Shown: positions 8,766 to 18,851, numbered from the stretch's first letter. The stretch is 57,259 nucleotides of DNA from an uncultured Burkholderiales bacterium (GCA_937891045.1 CALBEV010000185.1:1-57259), one strand, 5' to 3'. The notes: generated from the sequence alone by a model not told the origin. Program-made: numbers and translations.

Positions 8766-9173
8766 GTGAATTTTTTACTCGAAAACTGGCTGCTCATTTT
8801 TGTAGCCGTCACATCTGGTGTGGCCTTGTTGCTGCCCAATTTGCAAAATCTCGGCGCTCCTAGCCTGTCTCCCACCCAGGCCGTGTTGCTGATGAACCGC
8901 GAAAAAGCCCACATCGTTGATGTTCGCAGTCCTGAAGAATTCGCCACGGGGCATCTGATTGGTGCCAAAAACATCCCGATGGACAAGCTGCAGGCCGATC
9001 TGGGTAAAAGCATCTCTGACAAAAAACGCCCGCTCATTCTGGTGTGTGCCAGTGGCATGCGTTCGCAAAAAGCGGTTGGCGTGGCCAAAGCCCAGGGCTT
9101 TGAACAAGCCCACAGCTTGGGCGGGGGATTGAAAATTTGGCAAGATGCCAATCTTCCACTTGAAAAAGCTTGA
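8766..9173 (+). CDS. Membrane-anchored rhodanese-like protein
   Basis: 135 aa, starting with GTG. An N-terminal membrane segment (about residues 7-25) is followed by a single rhodanese domain. The active-site loop reads LVCASGMRSQKA, with Cys at its first position; the entry motif VDVRSPEEFATGHL is typical. A sulfurtransferase or sulfane-carrier role at the inner membrane is likely, facing either side. It is followed 27 bases later by grxC and then secB, a common order in Burkholderiales. Confidence 0.82.
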   Translation: MNFLLENWLLIFVAVTSGVALLLPNLQNLGAPSLSPTQAVLLMNREKAHIVDVRSPEEFATGHLIGAKNIPMDKLQADLGKSISDKKRPLILVCASGMRSQKAVGVAKAQGFEQAHSLGGGLKIWQDANLPLEKA

Positions 9174-9200
9174 ATTGAACAAGCTGTAACGCCCAACACC

Positions 9201-9461
9201 ATGCCACCCGTCAAGATGTTCACCACCGCAGTTTGCCCTTATTGCGTTCGGGCTAAACAGCTCTTGAAAGCGCGGGGCGTCGAGCACATTGAAGAGGTCC
9301 GCATCGACCAACTCCCCGAAGAGCGAAGCCGCATGATGGCGCTCACAGGCAGGCGCACTGTGCCGCAAATTTTCATTGGCGATCAGCATGTGGGTGGCTG
9401 TGATGAGTTGATCGCGCTCGATGGTCGAGGCGGCTTGCTGCCCTTGTTGCAAGCAACCTGA
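9201..9461 (+). CDS. grxC: Glutaredoxin 3
   Basis: 86 aa. A small dithiol glutaredoxin that reduces protein and mixed glutathione disulfides in the cytoplasm. The active site CPYC lies at residues 12-15 (VCPYCVRAK), the cis-proline loop is RTVPQIFIG, and the GG motif is HVGGCDELIAL. These are the glutathione-binding features of the GrxC class. It sits between the rhodanese gene and secB, and a Rho-independent terminator candidate follows before secB. Confidence 0.9.
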   Translation: MPPVKMFTTAVCPYCVRAKQLLKARGVEHIEEVRIDQLPEERSRMMALTGRRTVPQIFIGDQHVGGCDELIALDGRGGLLPLLQAT

Positions 9462-9485
9462 CATAATTCCTTCATTCTCAACCTC

Positions 9486-9520
9486 ACCCGCTTTCGGCCC
9501 ACAGGCTTGGCGGGTTTTTT
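9486..9520 (+). terminator. Intrinsic terminator between grxC and secB
   Basis: ACCCGC at 9486-9491 pairs with GCGGGT at 9510-9515, and the descending arm runs straight into a T-run ending at 9520. This is a classic stem plus U-tract. It lies 25 bases after the grxC stop and ends 15 bases before the secB start, so it may separate or attenuate the two genes. Confidence 0.6.
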
Positions 9521-9535
9521 CATGCAGGAAGCCCC

Positions 9536-9982
9536 ATGGCCGACAACCTCGAACCCGTGTTCCAAATTCAGCGCGTTTACCTCAAAGACATGTCCTTGGA
9601 GCAACCCAATTCACCCGGCATTTTGTTGTCGCAAGAAACGCCCAGCGTGGACATTCAAATCGGCATCGGTTCCGAACAAATTGGCGAGCACCTTTATGAA
9701 GTGGTGGTCACCGCCACCGTCACCACCAAAATCAAAGAACAGACCATGTTCTTGGTGGAAGCCAAGCAAGCCGGTATTTTTGAAATCCGCAACATGCCCG
9801 ATGGCCAACTCGAACCCATCCAAGGCATTGCCTGCCCCCAAATTGTCTACCCCTATTTGCGCAGCAACGTGGCTGATGTCATCCAACGTGCTGGTTTCCC
9901 GCCGGTCCACATGGCTGAAATCAACTTCCAAGCCATGTACGACCAACAACAGCAAATGAAAGCCGAGCAGCAACTCCAGTGA
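9536..9982 (+). CDS. secB: Protein-export chaperone SecB
   Basis: 148 aa. A cytoplasmic tetrameric chaperone that keeps preproteins unfolded and hands them to SecA. Family motifs include [19 protein letters not shown] near the start, and the conserved [16 protein letters not shown] and [26 protein letters not shown] segments; the last is the most invariant part of SecB. Length is standard. Its stop overlaps the GTG start of gpsA (GTGA at 9979-9982), so secB and gpsA are translationally coupled. Confidence 0.95.
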   Translation: MADNLEPVFQIQRVYLKDMSLEQPNSPGILLSQETPSVDIQIGIGSEQIGEHLYEVVVTATVTTKIKEQTMFLVEAKQAGIFEIRNMPDGQLEPIQGIACPQIVYPYLRSNVADVIQRAGFPPVHMAEINFQAMYDQQQQMKAEQQLQ

Positions 9983-11001
9983 AGCTGCTCGTCCTTGGTG
10001 CTGGCGCCTGGGGAACAGCGCTGGCCGCACAAGCCAGTGCCCGCCATGAAGTCACTTTGTGGGCACGCAACCCCGCCATCATTCAAGACATGCAAACGCG
10101 TGGTGTCAATCAACGCTATTTGCCCGGTCAATCACTGCCCCCCGCTTTGCACTTGAGCCACGCGCCTTTGGCGCAACTGCTGCCGCACACCGACTTGGTG
10201 GTGTTGGCTTCACCCATGGCCGCTTTGCGTGACATGCTGTTGGCCACCGCGCCCATGCTGGGTGAGCGTCCGCTGGCCTGGTTGTGCAAAGGCTTTGAAG
10301 CCGTGCTGCCCTCGATAGCCAACCCCAAGGCCAAACATGGTTTGCTGGCCCACGAAGTGCAACTGCAAGTGGCACCCGCGCTGCAAGCCGGGATCTTGAG
10401 CGGCCCCAGCTTTGCCAAAGAAGTGGCTGCAGGTCAGCCCGCGGCTTTGGTGGCTGCCAGTGTCCACCCCGCTGTGCGTGATGCTTTGGTTCAGGCCTTT
10501 CACGGCGACAACTTGCGGGTGTATGCCAATGAAGACATCGTTGGCGTGGAGGTGGGTGGAGCCGTGAAAAACGTCATGGCCATCGCCACCGGTTTGTGCG
10601 ATGGCTTGCAACTGGGTTTGAATGCCCGCGCGGCGCTCATCACGCGCGGCTTGGCTGAAATGACACGCTTGGGTGTGGCCATGGGCGCACGTGCCGACAC
10701 CTTCATGGGCCTGAGTGGTTTGGGCGATTTGGTACTCACCGCCACTGGCAACCTGAGCCGTAACCGGCAAGTGGGTTTGGCGCTGGCCCAAGGCAAATCA
10801 CTCGACCAGGTGTTGCTGTCCTTGGGCCATGTGGCCGAGGGCGTGTACAGCGCCCACACCGTGGTGCAACGCGCCCAGCATGTGGGTGTGGACATGCCGA
10901 TCGCGCAAGCCGTGGTGTCGGTGTTGCAAGGCCAAACCTCGCCGCAACAAGCCGTGGCCGCCCTCATGGGGCGTGGTGCCAAAGGCGAACAGGGCGCTTA
11001 A
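9979..11001 (+). CDS. gpsA: NAD(P)H-dependent glycerol-3-phosphate dehydrogenase
   Basis: 340 aa, GTG start overlapping the secB stop. It reduces dihydroxyacetone phosphate to sn-glycerol 3-phosphate for phospholipid synthesis. The dinucleotide loop [10 protein letters not shown] is at residues 7-16, followed by LWARNP. The catalytic Lys lies in [14 protein letters not shown] and the substrate-binding region in [18 protein letters not shown]. Length is usual for the enzyme. The 3' end overlaps the convergent yjjJ gene by 4 bases. Confidence 0.94.
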   Translation: MKLLVLGAGAWGTALAAQASARHEVTLWARNPAIIQDMQTRGVNQRYLPGQSLPPALHLSHAPLAQLLPHTDLVVLASPMAALRDMLLATAPMLGERPLAWLCKGFEAVLPSIANPKAKHGLLAHEVQLQVAPALQAGILSGPSFAKEVAAGQPAALVAASVHPAVRDALVQAFHGDNLRVYANEDIVGVEVGGAVKNVMAIATGLCDGLQLGLNARAALITRGLAEMTRLGVAMGARADTFMGLSGLGDLVLTATGNLSRNRQVGLALAQGKSLDQVLLSLGHVAEGVYSAHTVVQRAQHVGVDMPIAQAVVSVLQGQTSPQQAVAALMGRGAKGEQGA

Positions 11002-12341
11002 GCCAATCGTTGGATTTGCAACTTGGCGGCGTCCAAATGCCCTGCCAAAGCAGCAATGCACACCGTAAAGTCCGGGCTGAATTCCGGGTTGGACCGCAAG
11101 CTTTTCAAATACTGGTTGGCCATAAGCAAAGCCTGTCGCCAATGGTCATTGCGCACGCAGGCGTGCAGGTTCAAGTGGGGCGCGGCGTTGTTCAATTTGC
11201 CGCTGCTGCTGGGCGCAAACGCCATCGGACACATGTCGTAGGCTGGTGCCAAATGGAAGGGGCGGCCGGAATCGCAGACAAACGAGAGGTTGCCCGCGTG
11301 CATGTCGGTGTTGCCCATCAGCATGCCAAACGCCCACAGCAACTCGGTGCGTTCTGCTGCTTCTCGCGTCACGACCCCAAGCGTCGCCAGTGTTTGGACG
11401 ATCACCGGCCAGGGCTGGTGGGCGTCGCCCACAAACTCAGCATCCAAAGCGCGCAAGGACACCACGGCATGGCGCCCCATCGCGCCCCTGCGGTCAAAGC
11501 GTGCCAGCTCTAAAAACCGCTGACCTTGGTGGTTCAACACCGCCGAGGACGCTGCCGCCACACCAACGCTTTGCAAGCAAGACAAGGCCAAGTGCTCGGC
11601 CAACAACAGATCGCGCCAGCGCTGGCTCACGGGGCTCTCGAGTGGCTCGGTGAATTTCACCAGCACATGGGAGGCGCCGCCAGTTGTTTGCGCATAGGCG
11701 GTGAATTTGGGTTGCTCGCCACCCGCGGACGAACCGGGTGTGTCGCCTTGCGACGCCGCCAAGGCCAGGGCTGCATAGGTGGCGGGTTTGTTGTCGTTGG
11801 CCACCGCGCTGGGTTCAGGCAAGGCGATGAAGGTGTCGCGGGCAAGGTTGCCCAGCAAGAGATGGCCCACCATGTCGTGCCCATGTGCCAACAATGCCCG
11901 GATGGCGTGGCTGTCGCTCCAGGTGTTGAGCGCGCTCGGCAGCCCCACACTGGCCGCATGACGAGCGGCATAAGCGCGGCCCAAATAGCCTTGCGGCAGC
12001 ATGTCTAACAGCCACCAAGGCACGCCATCCGAGTGCACTTGCGGCCCATCGGTGGGTGTGAAAACAAAGCCATCGGGGCGCACCGGGGTGAGGTTGCCAA
12101 AGGGCTGCAATTGACCTTGGCTGTCCACCTGAAACACCGGCACGTCGGCGAAGCCCCGGCTGCTGTCGCGCAACACATAGCGCGAGTTTTTCTTGGCGCC
12201 GATTTGCAGGACCTCTTGGCCTATGGCCGCGAGCGCACGCGATACCGTGGGCTGGCTCAAGCCCATTTCTCTGGCCATTTGCGTGCCAGACTTGGGGCCC
12301 GTGGCCAGCCGCAAACTCAGGAGTTCAAGCGGTGTTGTCAT
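10998..12341 (-). CDS. yjjJ: HipA-family kinase YjjJ with its own N-terminal HTH
   Basis: 447 aa. A HipA-like Ser/Thr kinase of the YjjJ type. An N-terminal winged or helix-turn-helix segment (about 1-60, [20 protein letters not shown]) is followed by a HipA N-lobe-like part and a kinase core. The core shows [10 protein letters not shown] (glycine-rich loop), the catalytic loop [12 protein letters not shown] with Asp and Asn, and the metal-binding Asp in APAYDMCPM. HipA toxins in two-gene systems are partnered by HipB; here no hipB lies on either side, so the fused HTH may replace it. Length is close to E. coli YjjJ. It is preceded by an AT-rich region of about 155 bases. Confidence 0.82.
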   Translation of the reverse strand: MTTPLELLSLRLATGPKSGTQMAREMGLSQPTVSRALAAIGQEVLQIGAKKNSRYVLRDSSRGFADVPVFQVDSQGQLQPFGNLTPVRPDGFVFTPTDGPQVHSDGVPWWLLDMLPQGYLGRAYAARHAASVGLPSALNTWSDSHAIRALLAHGHDMVGHLLLGNLARDTFIALPEPSAVANDNKPATYAALALAASQGDTPGSSAGGEQPKFTAYAQTTGGASHVLVKFTEPLESPVSQRWRDLLLAEHLALSCLQSVGVAAASSAVLNHQGQRFLELARFDRRGAMGRHAVVSLRALDAEFVGDAHQPWPVIVQTLATLGVVTREAAERTELLWAFGMLMGNTDMHAGNLSFVCDSGRPFHLAPAYDMCPMAFAPSSSGKLNNAAPHLNLHACVRNDHWRQALLMANQYLKSLRSNPEFSPDFTVCIAALAGHLDAAKLQIQRLA

Positions 12342-12497
12342 CGATGAGAATTATAAAATGAATGACAAATGCATGAATAAAAAATTAATTTCAGGATAAA
12401 AAACCCAATTAATATATATTTCAAGGCTATAGTGCTTAAAAATCGCATGTTATTTGAATCATTTTCAAAATATCATCGTGATCAAAATTCCGAAAGC
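12342..12497 (-). promoter_or_regulatory. AT-rich intergenic region holding the yjjJ promoter
   Basis: This gap is much richer in A and T than its neighbours. A perfect -10 hexamer (TATAAT on the minus strand) lies at 12350-12355, only 8 bases before the yjjJ ATG. That would give an almost leaderless transcript. No well-spaced -35 was found. Nothing else is recognisable here. Confidence 0.35.
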
Positions 12498-13355
12498 TCA
12501 AACGTCCAAGTTGTCGATCAAACGGGTAGGGCCCAGCTTGGCCGCGCCCAGCACCACCATAGGCTCGGCCGTTACTTGGGCGATGGCCGACAAATCCGAC
12601 TGGCGGCGCACCGTCAGGTAGTCGGGCTGCCAGCCTTGGGAGCGCAAGCCTTCCATGGCGGCGGCTTCTGCCGCAGCCACATCCAACACAGCAGCGCCTG
12701 AAGCAACGGCCGCCCGCACCTGCGCCGCCAAGGCTTGCAGTGCGGCAGACAACTGCAGGGCTTGCACCCGCTCGGACGCGGACAAATACATGTTGCGCGA
12801 GCTCAGCGCCAAGCCCTCGGGCGTGCGGGTGGTGGGCAGGGTGATGATCTGGATGGGCATGGTGAACTGGCGCACCATCTCGCGCAAGATGAGCTGCTGC
12901 TGGTAGTCTTTTTGGCCAAACACCGCCACACCTGCGCCGCCAGCAAACACGCAGCTGAACAACTTCATCACCACGGTGCACACGCCAGTGAAAAAACCCG
13001 GGCGGAATTCACCTTCCAAGATGTTGGCCAAGGCCGGGTCGGGCAGCACTTTGAAGGTTTGCGGCTGCGGGTACAGCTCGGCTTCGGTGGGAGCGAACAA
13101 CACATCACAGCCCACGGCCTTGAGCCGGTCACAGTCGTCCTCGAAGGTGCGCGGGTAGCTGTCAAAGTCTTCGTGCGGCAAAAACTGCAAGCGGTTGACG
13201 AAGATGCTGGAGACCAGCACATCGCCCATGGGCTTGGCATGGCGCAACAAGGACAAATGACCCTCGTGCAAATTGCCCATGGTGGGCACGAATGCGGGCT
13301 TGGAAAACGGGGCCAAATGCTGGCGCAACTCGGCCACGGTGCGGGCGATGAACAT
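12498..13355 (-). CDS. panC: Pantoate--beta-alanine ligase
   Basis: 285 aa. It joins pantoate and beta-alanine with ATP to make pantothenate, the precursor of coenzyme A. The signature PTMGNLHEGHLSL includes the HEGH nucleotide-binding motif (residues 30-33). Further motifs are FVNRLQF, FGQKDYQQ and the KMSKS-like TRTPEGLALSSRN. Length is standard. It starts 3 bases after panB, and both belong to one minus-strand operon. Confidence 0.94.
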   Translation of the reverse strand: MFIARTVAELRQHLAPFSKPAFVPTMGNLHEGHLSLLRHAKPMGDVLVSSIFVNRLQFLPHEDFDSYPRTFEDDCDRLKAVGCDVLFAPTEAELYPQPQTFKVLPDPALANILEGEFRPGFFTGVCTVVMKLFSCVFAGGAGVAVFGQKDYQQQLILREMVRQFTMPIQIITLPTTRTPEGLALSSRNMYLSASERVQALQLSAALQALAAQVRAAVASGAAVLDVAAAEAAAMEGLRSQGWQPDYLTVRRQSDLSAIAQVTAEPMVVLGAAKLGPTRLIDNLDV

Positions 13356-13358
13356 GGA

Positions 13359-14228
13359 TTACCAAGCGTGAAGGGTGTTGTCGGGAAAGCTGCCGTCTTT
13401 GACCGCCGCCACATAGCGGCTGAGCGCGTCCAACACGCTGTCGGTGCCGGTCATGAAATTGCGCACAAACTTGGGGTTCTTGCCCAGGTTGATGCCCAGC
13501 ATGTCGTGCAGCACCAGCACTTGTCCGGCCGTGCCATTGCCCGCGCCAATACCAATGGTGTGGCAAGTACTCAGGGCTTGGGTCAATTCGCCCGATAAAG
13601 CAGCGGGCACCATTTCCAGCACCAGCATGCTGGCACCGGCTTGTTGCAGGGCCAAAGCATCTTTGTGCAACTGCGCGGCCGCAGCGGGCTCGCGGCCTTG
13701 CACCCGGTAGCCGCCCAAGGCGTGCACGGTTTGCGGCGTGAGGCCCAAATGCGCACACACCGGGATACCGCGTTGCACCAAGAAATGCACGGTGTCGGGC
13801 GTCCAATCGCCGCCTTCAAGTTTCACCATGTGGGCCCCGGCTTGCATCAGCACCATGGCGCTGCGCAGTGCTTGTTCAGGGGACTCGTGGTAGGTGCCAA
13901 AGGGCAGGTCGCCAATCACCCAAGCGGTGCCTTGGACGCGGCGCAAACCGCGCACCACGCTTTCGGTGTGGTAGCGCATGGTTTCCAGGCTGACACCTGC
14001 CGTGCTGTGCAAACCTTGGCAGACCATGCCCAGCGAGTCGCCCACCAAAATGCATTCCACGCCAGCAGCATCGGCCACGGCGGCGAAGGTGGCGTCGTAG
14101 GCGGTGATCATGGCGATCTTGTCGCCTCGCGCTCGCATGTCGTTCAAGCGCGGCAAGCTGATCGGTTTGCGCGTCGCCATGTCGGAGGCGGGCGGCAAGG
14201 TGCCGTAGGGACTGGCAGGGTTGCTCAT
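13359..14228 (-). CDS. panB: 3-methyl-2-oxobutanoate hydroxymethyltransferase
   Basis: 289 aa from the ATG at 14228, which follows a strong GGAGGGGAG ribosome site; a longer reading frame to 14411 lies inside scpA and is not needed. It transfers a hydroxymethyl group from methylene-tetrahydrofolate to ketoisovalerate, making ketopantoate. Motifs: ITAYDATFA near the N-terminus, LVGDSLGMV (metal Asp), VKLEGGDW, and [11 protein letters not shown]. It lies between scpA and panC on the minus strand and supplies the step before PanC. Confidence 0.94.
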   Translation of the reverse strand: MSNPASPYGTLPPASDMATRKPISLPRLNDMRARGDKIAMITAYDATFAAVADAAGVECILVGDSLGMVCQGLHSTAGVSLETMRYHTESVVRGLRRVQGTAWVIGDLPFGTYHESPEQALRSAMVLMQAGAHMVKLEGGDWTPDTVHFLVQRGIPVCAHLGLTPQTVHALGGYRVQGREPAAAAQLHKDALALQQAGASMLVLEMVPAALSGELTQALSTCHTIGIGAGNGTAGQVLVLHDMLGINLGKNPKFVRNFMTGTDSVLDALSRYVAAVKDGSFPDNTLHAW

Positions 14229-14247
14229 GCGGGGTCTCCCCTCCATA

Positions 14248-15102
14248 TCAATTGGTGGGTGCATACGCCAAGCGCACATAAATGGGTGCGTAGGCTTCGG
14301 CTTGGGTGATGTCCACCAGGGTTTCTTTGGCCAGTTCGAGCAAGGCGATGAAGGTGACCAGCATGACCGGCACGCCCAAAGCGGCATCGAACAAGTCTTG
14401 GAATTCGACAAAGCGTTGGTTTTGCAGTTTCTTCAGCACGATGCTCATGTGCTCTCGCACCGACAGTTCTTGGCGGCTGATTTTGTGGTGCTCCACCAAC
14501 TTGGCGCGGCGCAAGATGTCGGCCCAAGCCTGCTGCAAATCGGGCACTTCCACATGCGGAAAACGCGGTTGGATGGACTGTTCGATGTAGACCTGCGCCC
14601 GTAAAAAATCGCGGCCTTGCTGCGGCGCTTCGTTCAAGCGGGTCGCCGCCAATTTCAATTGTTCGTATTCCAACAAGCGGCGCACCAGCTCGGCACGCGG
14701 GTCTTCAACTTCCACGCCTTCAGCCACTTTCTTGGGTGGCAACAGCATGCGCGACTTGATTTCAATCAGCATGGCGGCCATGAGCAAATACTCGGCGGCC
14801 AACTCGAGGTTGGTTTTCCTGATTTCCTCGACATAGCTCAGGTACTGGCGGGTCAGGCCCGCCATGGGGATGTCGAGGATGTTGAAGTTTTGCTTGCGAA
14901 TCAGGTAGAGCAGCAAGTCGAGCGGGCCTTCAAAGGCTTCTAGAAAAATTTGCAGGGCATCGGGCGGGATGTACAAATCTTGCGGCATGGCGAACAGCGG
15001 TTCGCCATACAGACGCGCCACCGCCACATGGTCGATGACCGAGGGCATGTGGGGCAAATCGGCGCTGGGACCCTGCCAATTCGCCTCGGGGGTGGTGCTC
15101 AC
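14248..15102 (-). CDS. scpA: Segregation and condensation protein A
   Basis: 284 aa, GTG start overlapping the DUF3460 stop (GTGA). ScpA is the kleisin of the SMC-ScpAB condensin complex that compacts and separates chromosomes. The N-terminal motif [17 protein letters not shown] and the following [17 protein letters not shown] are the most conserved parts of the family, and [22 protein letters not shown] is next. The C-terminal winged helix is present but divergent. The gene is placed between DUF3460 and panB, an order seen in related Burkholderiales. No scpB lies in the window. Confidence 0.9.
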   Translation of the reverse strand: MSTTPEANWQGPSADLPHMPSVIDHVAVARLYGEPLFAMPQDLYIPPDALQIFLEAFEGPLDLLLYLIRKQNFNILDIPMAGLTRQYLSYVEEIRKTNLELAAEYLLMAAMLIEIKSRMLLPPKKVAEGVEVEDPRAELVRRLLEYEQLKLAATRLNEAPQQGRDFLRAQVYIEQSIQPRFPHVEVPDLQQAWADILRRAKLVEHHKISRQELSVREHMSIVLKKLQNQRFVEFQDLFDAALGVPVMLVTFIALLELAKETLVDITQAEAYAPIYVRLAYAPTN

Positions 15103-15308
15103 TTGCTGCCCGTGCTGAGGTAAACGTAGGGCTTTTGAGGCACCCGGGCGGCTTGGAATTCGGCCTGATTTTGGCGGTCAATGGTTTTGTCCCACAGCAG
15201 GCCGCGACCGGCGCGTTGCTCGGCTTCCAAGTTGGGCTTGTGCGCCTTGAGTTGCTGGATGAACGCTTGGGTTTCAGAGACGTATTCGGGGCGGGCAAAC
15301 AAAGACAT
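15099..15308 (-). CDS. DUF3460 family protein
   Basis: 69 aa. A small soluble protein that matches DUF3460, a family mainly seen in betaproteobacteria. The sequence begins MSLFARPEYVSETQAFI and has conserved GRGLLWDKTID and late VPQKPYVYL segments. No membrane segment or catalytic motif is visible and no function is known. It overlaps the scpA start by 4 bases, so translation is coupled. Confidence 0.8.
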   Translation of the reverse strand: MSLFARPEYVSETQAFIQQLKAHKPNLEAEQRAGRGLLWDKTIDRQNQAEFQAARVPQKPYVYLSTGSK

Positions 15309-15378
15309 GAAAGGTGTCCTTCAAAGGGAGCCGCATTCTACCCAGTCAGGCTTGGTGATGCAGAAAACGCCAGCGTCT

Positions 15379-16014
15379 TTAATCGGGTGCCCAGGTGGTG
15401 GGCCAAGTCAGGCTGCGCCCCGTGCGGGCGGTGAAAGCGGTCAAGTCTTCCAAGTGGTCGAGGTCGGTGGTGTAGTGCAGGTTGCTTGAAGCCAAGGGCA
15501 GCACCTGCGCCTGATGCGCTTGCCGCCATTCTTTGCAACCAAAGGCCGGGCCTTGCAACAAGATGGCACGTCGGGCGGCGGCACTCAGCATCACCGGGTT
15601 GCCGGGCGCGTCATCCACCTTGGGAAACACCATGTCGATGCCTTGCGGGCGGTCGTGAAACGCTTGCGTGAGCGTAGTGATGTTGGCGGCTTCAATCAGC
15701 GGTTGATCGGCCAAGGCCATCACCACGCCGTCGAGGCTGTCGGGCAAGGCTTGCAAACCCAAGCGCTGGGACGACACCAAGCCGTCGTCGGGTTGTGGGT
15801 TGTGAATCACTTGGATGTTCAAGCCCTGCAGTTGTGCGCCAATGTCATCGGCGTAATGCCCCAGCACCACCACCAACTGGGCCGCACCTGCGGTTTGCAA
15901 AGCATGCACTTGGCGGCGAATCAGCGGCTCGCCATCGAGCAGCAACAAAGACTTGGGCCGATGGCCCATGCGAGAACCCGCACCGGCTGCGAGCAAGACC
16001 GCAGCCCAGTTCAT
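15379..16014 (-). CDS. MobA-like nucleotidyltransferase family protein
   Basis: 211 aa from the ATG at 16014, which overlaps the metG stop (TGATG). The NTP-transferase fold starts at once with AAVLLAAGAGSRMGHRPKSLLLLDG, in which the glycine-rich loop and Lys bind the nucleotide. ALADQPLI carries the metal-binding Asp. Relatives include molybdopterin cytidylyl- or guanylyltransferases (MocA/MobA); the exact substrate is uncertain. It follows metG directly in the same transcript. Confidence 0.75.
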   Translation of the reverse strand: MNWAAVLLAAGAGSRMGHRPKSLLLLDGEPLIRRQVHALQTAGAAQLVVVLGHYADDIGAQLQGLNIQVIHNPQPDDGLVSSQRLGLQALPDSLDGVVMALADQPLIEAANITTLTQAFHDRPQGIDMVFPKVDDAPGNPVMLSAAARRAILLQGPAFGCKEWRQAHQAQVLPLASSNLHYTTDLDHLEDLTAFTARTGRSLTWPTTWAPD

Positions 16015-18188
16015 CAATGGATCCGCATGCCGGGGGTGGCACCCGGCCAAGGGTGGAGCACGTGGATGCCGGGATGGGTTTTTTCATCTGCATGGCTGGC
16101 GGCCAGCACCATGCCCTCGGAGACACCGAATTTCATTTTGCGCGGGGCCAAATTGGCCACCATGACGGTGAGCTTGCCCACCAGGTCTTCGGGCTTGTAC
16201 ATGCTGGCAATGCCGCTGAAGACATTGCGCATACGGCCTTCGCCCACGTCCAGCGTCAAGCGCAACAGTTTGGTGCTGCCTTCCACGGGTTCGCAGTTGA
16301 CGATGAGTGCGATGCGCAAATCGATCTTGGCAAAGTCGTCGATGCCGATGGTTGGAGCGATGGCTTCGCCGCCTGGTTTGGCGAAATTGGGGTCAGCGAA
16401 ATTGGGGTCAGAGCCCGAGTTTTCCTTCGGAAAATCGGTGTCTGACCCCAATTTCGCGGGCTCTGACCCCAATTGTTCCAATTGTTCGGGCGGCGGCTCA
16501 AACAAGGCTGCCAACATCTTGGGGTCCACGCGTTGCATTAGGTGTTGATAGACACCGATGCCGTGGCCCGCACCCATGCGTTGCTGGCCCAGCGCAAACT
16601 GCAACGGCGGGATGTTCAAAAAAGTTTCCACGTTGGCCACCAAGGCGGGCAGCACCGGTTTCAAGGCCAGGCTCAGCAAGCGAAAGGCTTCCATGCAGGT
16701 GCTGCACACATCTTGCAAGCGGGCGTCTTGCCCTTCTTGTTTGGCCAGTTCCCAGGGCTTGTTGGCGTCCACGTACTCGTTCACGCGGTCGGCCAAGGCC
16801 ATGGTGTCGCGCAAGGCTTTGGCATAGTCGCGGTGCTCGTACAGCGCTTCAATGGCGGGCAAACCGGCGTGCAATTGCGAGAGCAGGGCTTCGCCATCGG
16901 CGCTGACAGCGCCCAGTTGGCCGCCAAAGCGCTTGGCAATGAAGCCTGCCGCCCGCGACGCGATATTGATGTACTTGCCCACCAAGTCCGAGTTGACCCG
17001 CGCCATGAAGTCGTCGGCGTTGAAGTCGATATCCTCGTTGCGGCCGTTGAGCTTGGCCGCCAAGTAATAACGCAGCCACTCGGGGTTCATGCCCAGTTCC
17101 AGGTACTTCAAGGGGTTCAAACCGGTGCCTCGGCTCTTGCTCATTTTTTCGCCGTTGTTCACGGTCAAGAAACCGTGCACAAACACCTTGTGGGGCACTT
17201 TGCGGCCGCTGAACTTCAGGATGGCAGGCCAAAACAAAGTGTGGAAGGTGACGATGTCTTTGCCGATGAAATGGTATTGCTCCACATCCGGCGCGGTGAT
17301 GTAGTCGTCATAGCTTTCACCACGCTTGGTCAAGAGGTTTTGCAATGACGCCAAATAGCCAATGGGCGCATCCAGCCAGACATAAAAATACTTGCCCGGC
17401 GCATCGGGAATCTCGATGCCAAAGTAAGGCGCGTCACGCGAAATGTCCCAGTCGCCCAGGCCTTCGCTGGTGCTGCCGTCTGGGTTGGTGCGCACACTGA
17501 ACCACTCTTTCACCTTGTTGGCCACTTCAGGCTGCAGGTGTTGGTCGTTTTGCGTCCAGTCTTGCAAAAATTCAACGCAGCGTGGGTCGGACAATTTGAA
17601 GAAGAAATGCTCGGCGTTTTTCAACACCGGTGTGGCCCCCGACAACGCCGAGAACGGGTTTTTCAAATCGGTGGGTGCATACACCGCGCCGCAGCTTTCA
17701 CAGTTGTCGCCGTACTGGTCTTTGGCGCCGCACTTGGGGCATTCGCCCTTGATGAAGCGGTCGGGCAAAAACATGTTTTTCTCGGGGTCGAAAAACTGCT
17801 CGATGGTTTTGCGCTCAATCAAGCTGCCGCCTTGCTCGGCGGACAGGTCGCGCAGGTCGCGGTAAATCTGTTGCGCCAGGGCGTGGTTTTCCGGCGCATC
17901 GGTGCTGTGCCAGTTGTCAAAGCCAATGTGGAAGCCATCAAGGTAGGGCTGGCGGCCCGCAGCGATGTTGGCGACAAACTGCTGCGGCGTGAGGCCCGCT
18001 TTTTCAGCGGCAATCATGATCGGTGCGCCATGCGTATCGTCAGCACACACGAAATTCACCGCGTGGCCCTGCATGCGTTGGTAGCGCACCCAAATATCGG
18101 CTTGGATGTACTCCATCATGTGCCCGATGTGGAAGTGGCCATTGGCATAGGGCAGGGCGGTGGTGACAAATAAGCGGCGCTGGGTCAT
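16014..18188 (-). CDS. metG: Methionine--tRNA ligase
   Basis: 724 aa from the ATG at 18188 (a frame extends to 18323, but those residues precede the conserved start [16 protein letters not shown]). It charges tRNA-Met with methionine. HIGH is at residues 20-23, the zinc knuckle is [17 protein letters not shown], and the KMSKS loop is [12 protein letters not shown]-terminal tRNA-binding domain starts near [15 protein letters not shown]. The linker between the anticodon domain and this domain is unusual: about 31 residues with repeated LGS and PNFA units are encoded by a REP-like palindrome (16381-16474). The MobA-like gene overlaps its stop. Confidence 0.95.
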   Translation of the reverse strand: MTQRRLFVTTALPYANGHFHIGHMMEYIQADIWVRYQRMQGHAVNFVCADDTHGAPIMIAAEKAGLTPQQFVANIAAGRQPYLDGFHIGFDNWHSTDAPENHALAQQIYRDLRDLSAEQGGSLIERKTIEQFFDPEKNMFLPDRFIKGECPKCGAKDQYGDNCESCGAVYAPTDLKNPFSALSGATPVLKNAEHFFFKLSDPRCVEFLQDWTQNDQHLQPEVANKVKEWFSVRTNPDGSTSEGLGDWDISRDAPYFGIEIPDAPGKYFYVWLDAPIGYLASLQNLLTKRGESYDDYITAPDVEQYHFIGKDIVTFHTLFWPAILKFSGRKVPHKVFVHGFLTVNNGEKMSKSRGTGLNPLKYLELGMNPEWLRYYLAAKLNGRNEDIDFNADDFMARVNSDLVGKYINIASRAAGFIAKRFGGQLGAVSADGEALLSQLHAGLPAIEALYEHRDYAKALRDTMALADRVNEYVDANKPWELAKQEGQDARLQDVCSTCMEAFRLLSLALKPVLPALVANVETFLNIPPLQFALGQQRMGAGHGIGVYQHLMQRVDPKMLAALFEPPPEQLEQLGSEPAKLGSDTDFPKENSGSDPNFADPNFAKPGGEAIAPTIGIDDFAKIDLRIALIVNCEPVEGSTKLLRLTLDVGEGRMRNVFSGIASMYKPEDLVGKLTVMVANLAPRKMKFGVSEGMVLAASHADEKTHPGIHVLHPWPGATPGMRIH
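16381..16474. repeat. REP-like nested palindrome inside metG
   Basis: A 15-bp unit GCGAAATTGGGGTCA occurs twice in tandem (16381-16395 and 16396-16410). Its reverse complement is at 16443-16457. A 17-bp arm AATTGGGGTCAGAGCCC (16400-16416) is mirrored at 16458-16474. The centre holds a small TTTTCC/GGAAAA hairpin. The whole is read in frame by metG without a stop. The core GGGGTCAGA also occurs in the boxC-boxB palindrome. REP-type palindromes mobilised by RAYT transposases have this kind of structure; that link is inference. Confidence 0.8.
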
Positions 18189-18219
18189 GAGGGGGTCAGT
18201 ACAGAGAGGGAGCCTGATT

Positions 18220-18591
18220 TTAGGTGGCGGCAATGGCGATGATGGCGTTGAGCTCTTCGCAGGCCGATTCGAACACCGCAGGCGGAACTTGTTTCCAAGC
18301 ATGGGGCCGCGCCCCACGTTCACGCCAAGCGAAAGATTTGGGCTGGTGCGTCAGCACATAACAAACCTCGCCTTTGGCGGCGGTGAATTTCACAGCAAAA
18401 GGGTTGGTTTCATTGCTGGGCGCATGGGTCATGGGCAAACCAATAACCAAGCCGGTGCGTTCATTGAAGGCTTTGGGCGACAACACCATCATCGGGTGCT
18501 CGTCCTTCATCTCCGCACCCTTTTGCGGGTTGAAATTGACCCAAATCATGTCGCGTCGATCGGGCACCCAGTGTTTGGCAGGCGTCGCCAT
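18220..18591 (-). CDS. MazF/PemK family toxin
   Basis: 123 aa. A probable mRNA-cleaving toxin of the MazF/PemK fold. The start [16 protein letters not shown] is the conserved first strand and loop, then [27 protein letters not shown], and the late [16 protein letters not shown] strand. Its ATG at 18591 overlaps the stop region of the upstream antitoxin gene, the usual mazEF arrangement. It lies 32 bases before metG on the same strand. The target sequence cannot be told. Confidence 0.85.
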   Translation of the reverse strand: MATPAKHWVPDRRDMIWVNFNPQKGAEMKDEHPMMVLSPKAFNERTGLVIGLPMTHAPSNETNPFAVKFTAAKGEVCYVLTHQPKSFAWRERGARPHAWKQVPPAVFESACEELNAIIAIAAT

Positions 18592-18851
18592 CAGAAGACT
18601 TCGGGGCCCACGCGGGGGGTGGCCATGACTTCACCGCCATGCACAGCCGGGTCAAAGGCTTTGAGCTTTTGCGCCAAACTCAATTTGGGCTTGCCTGCGG
18701 TGCGCAAAAAAACGCCGCCTTCCACCACCTCGACTTTGATCGGCTGGCCGCGTGTGAAGCGGGCGGCTTTGGCGACTTTGGCGGTGATGCGAACGGCCAA
18801 GCCGTTGCCCCATTCTTGAACTGTTTGATCGACAGAGACGATGGTCGTCAT
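18591..18851 (-). CDS. MazE/AbrB-type antitoxin
   Basis: 86 aa. The N-terminal swapped-hairpin DNA-binding domain is clear: VQEWGNGLAVRITAKVAKAARFTRGQPIKVEV, shown here as the WGNGLAVRI and GQPIKVEV motifs. The C-terminal tail, with KLKAFDPAVHGGEVM, would wrap round the toxin. A ribosome site AAGGAG precedes it. Upstream lies a promoter with a 9-bp direct repeat (18876-18915) that is a likely autorepression site. Confidence 0.82.
   Translation of the reverse strand: MTTIVSVDQTVQEWGNGLAVRITAKVAKAARFTRGQPIKVEVVEGGVFLRTAGKPKLSLAQKLKAFDPAVHGGEVMATPRVGPEVF

Noticed and set aside
14229..14411. N-terminal extension of panB
   Set aside because: It lies inside the scpA coding sequence in another frame, and a strong ribosome site marks the ATG at 14228.
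18189..18219. GGGGGTCAG near the metG start as a third copy of the repeat
   Set aside because: Only 9 bases agree and there is no opposing arm, so chance is likely.
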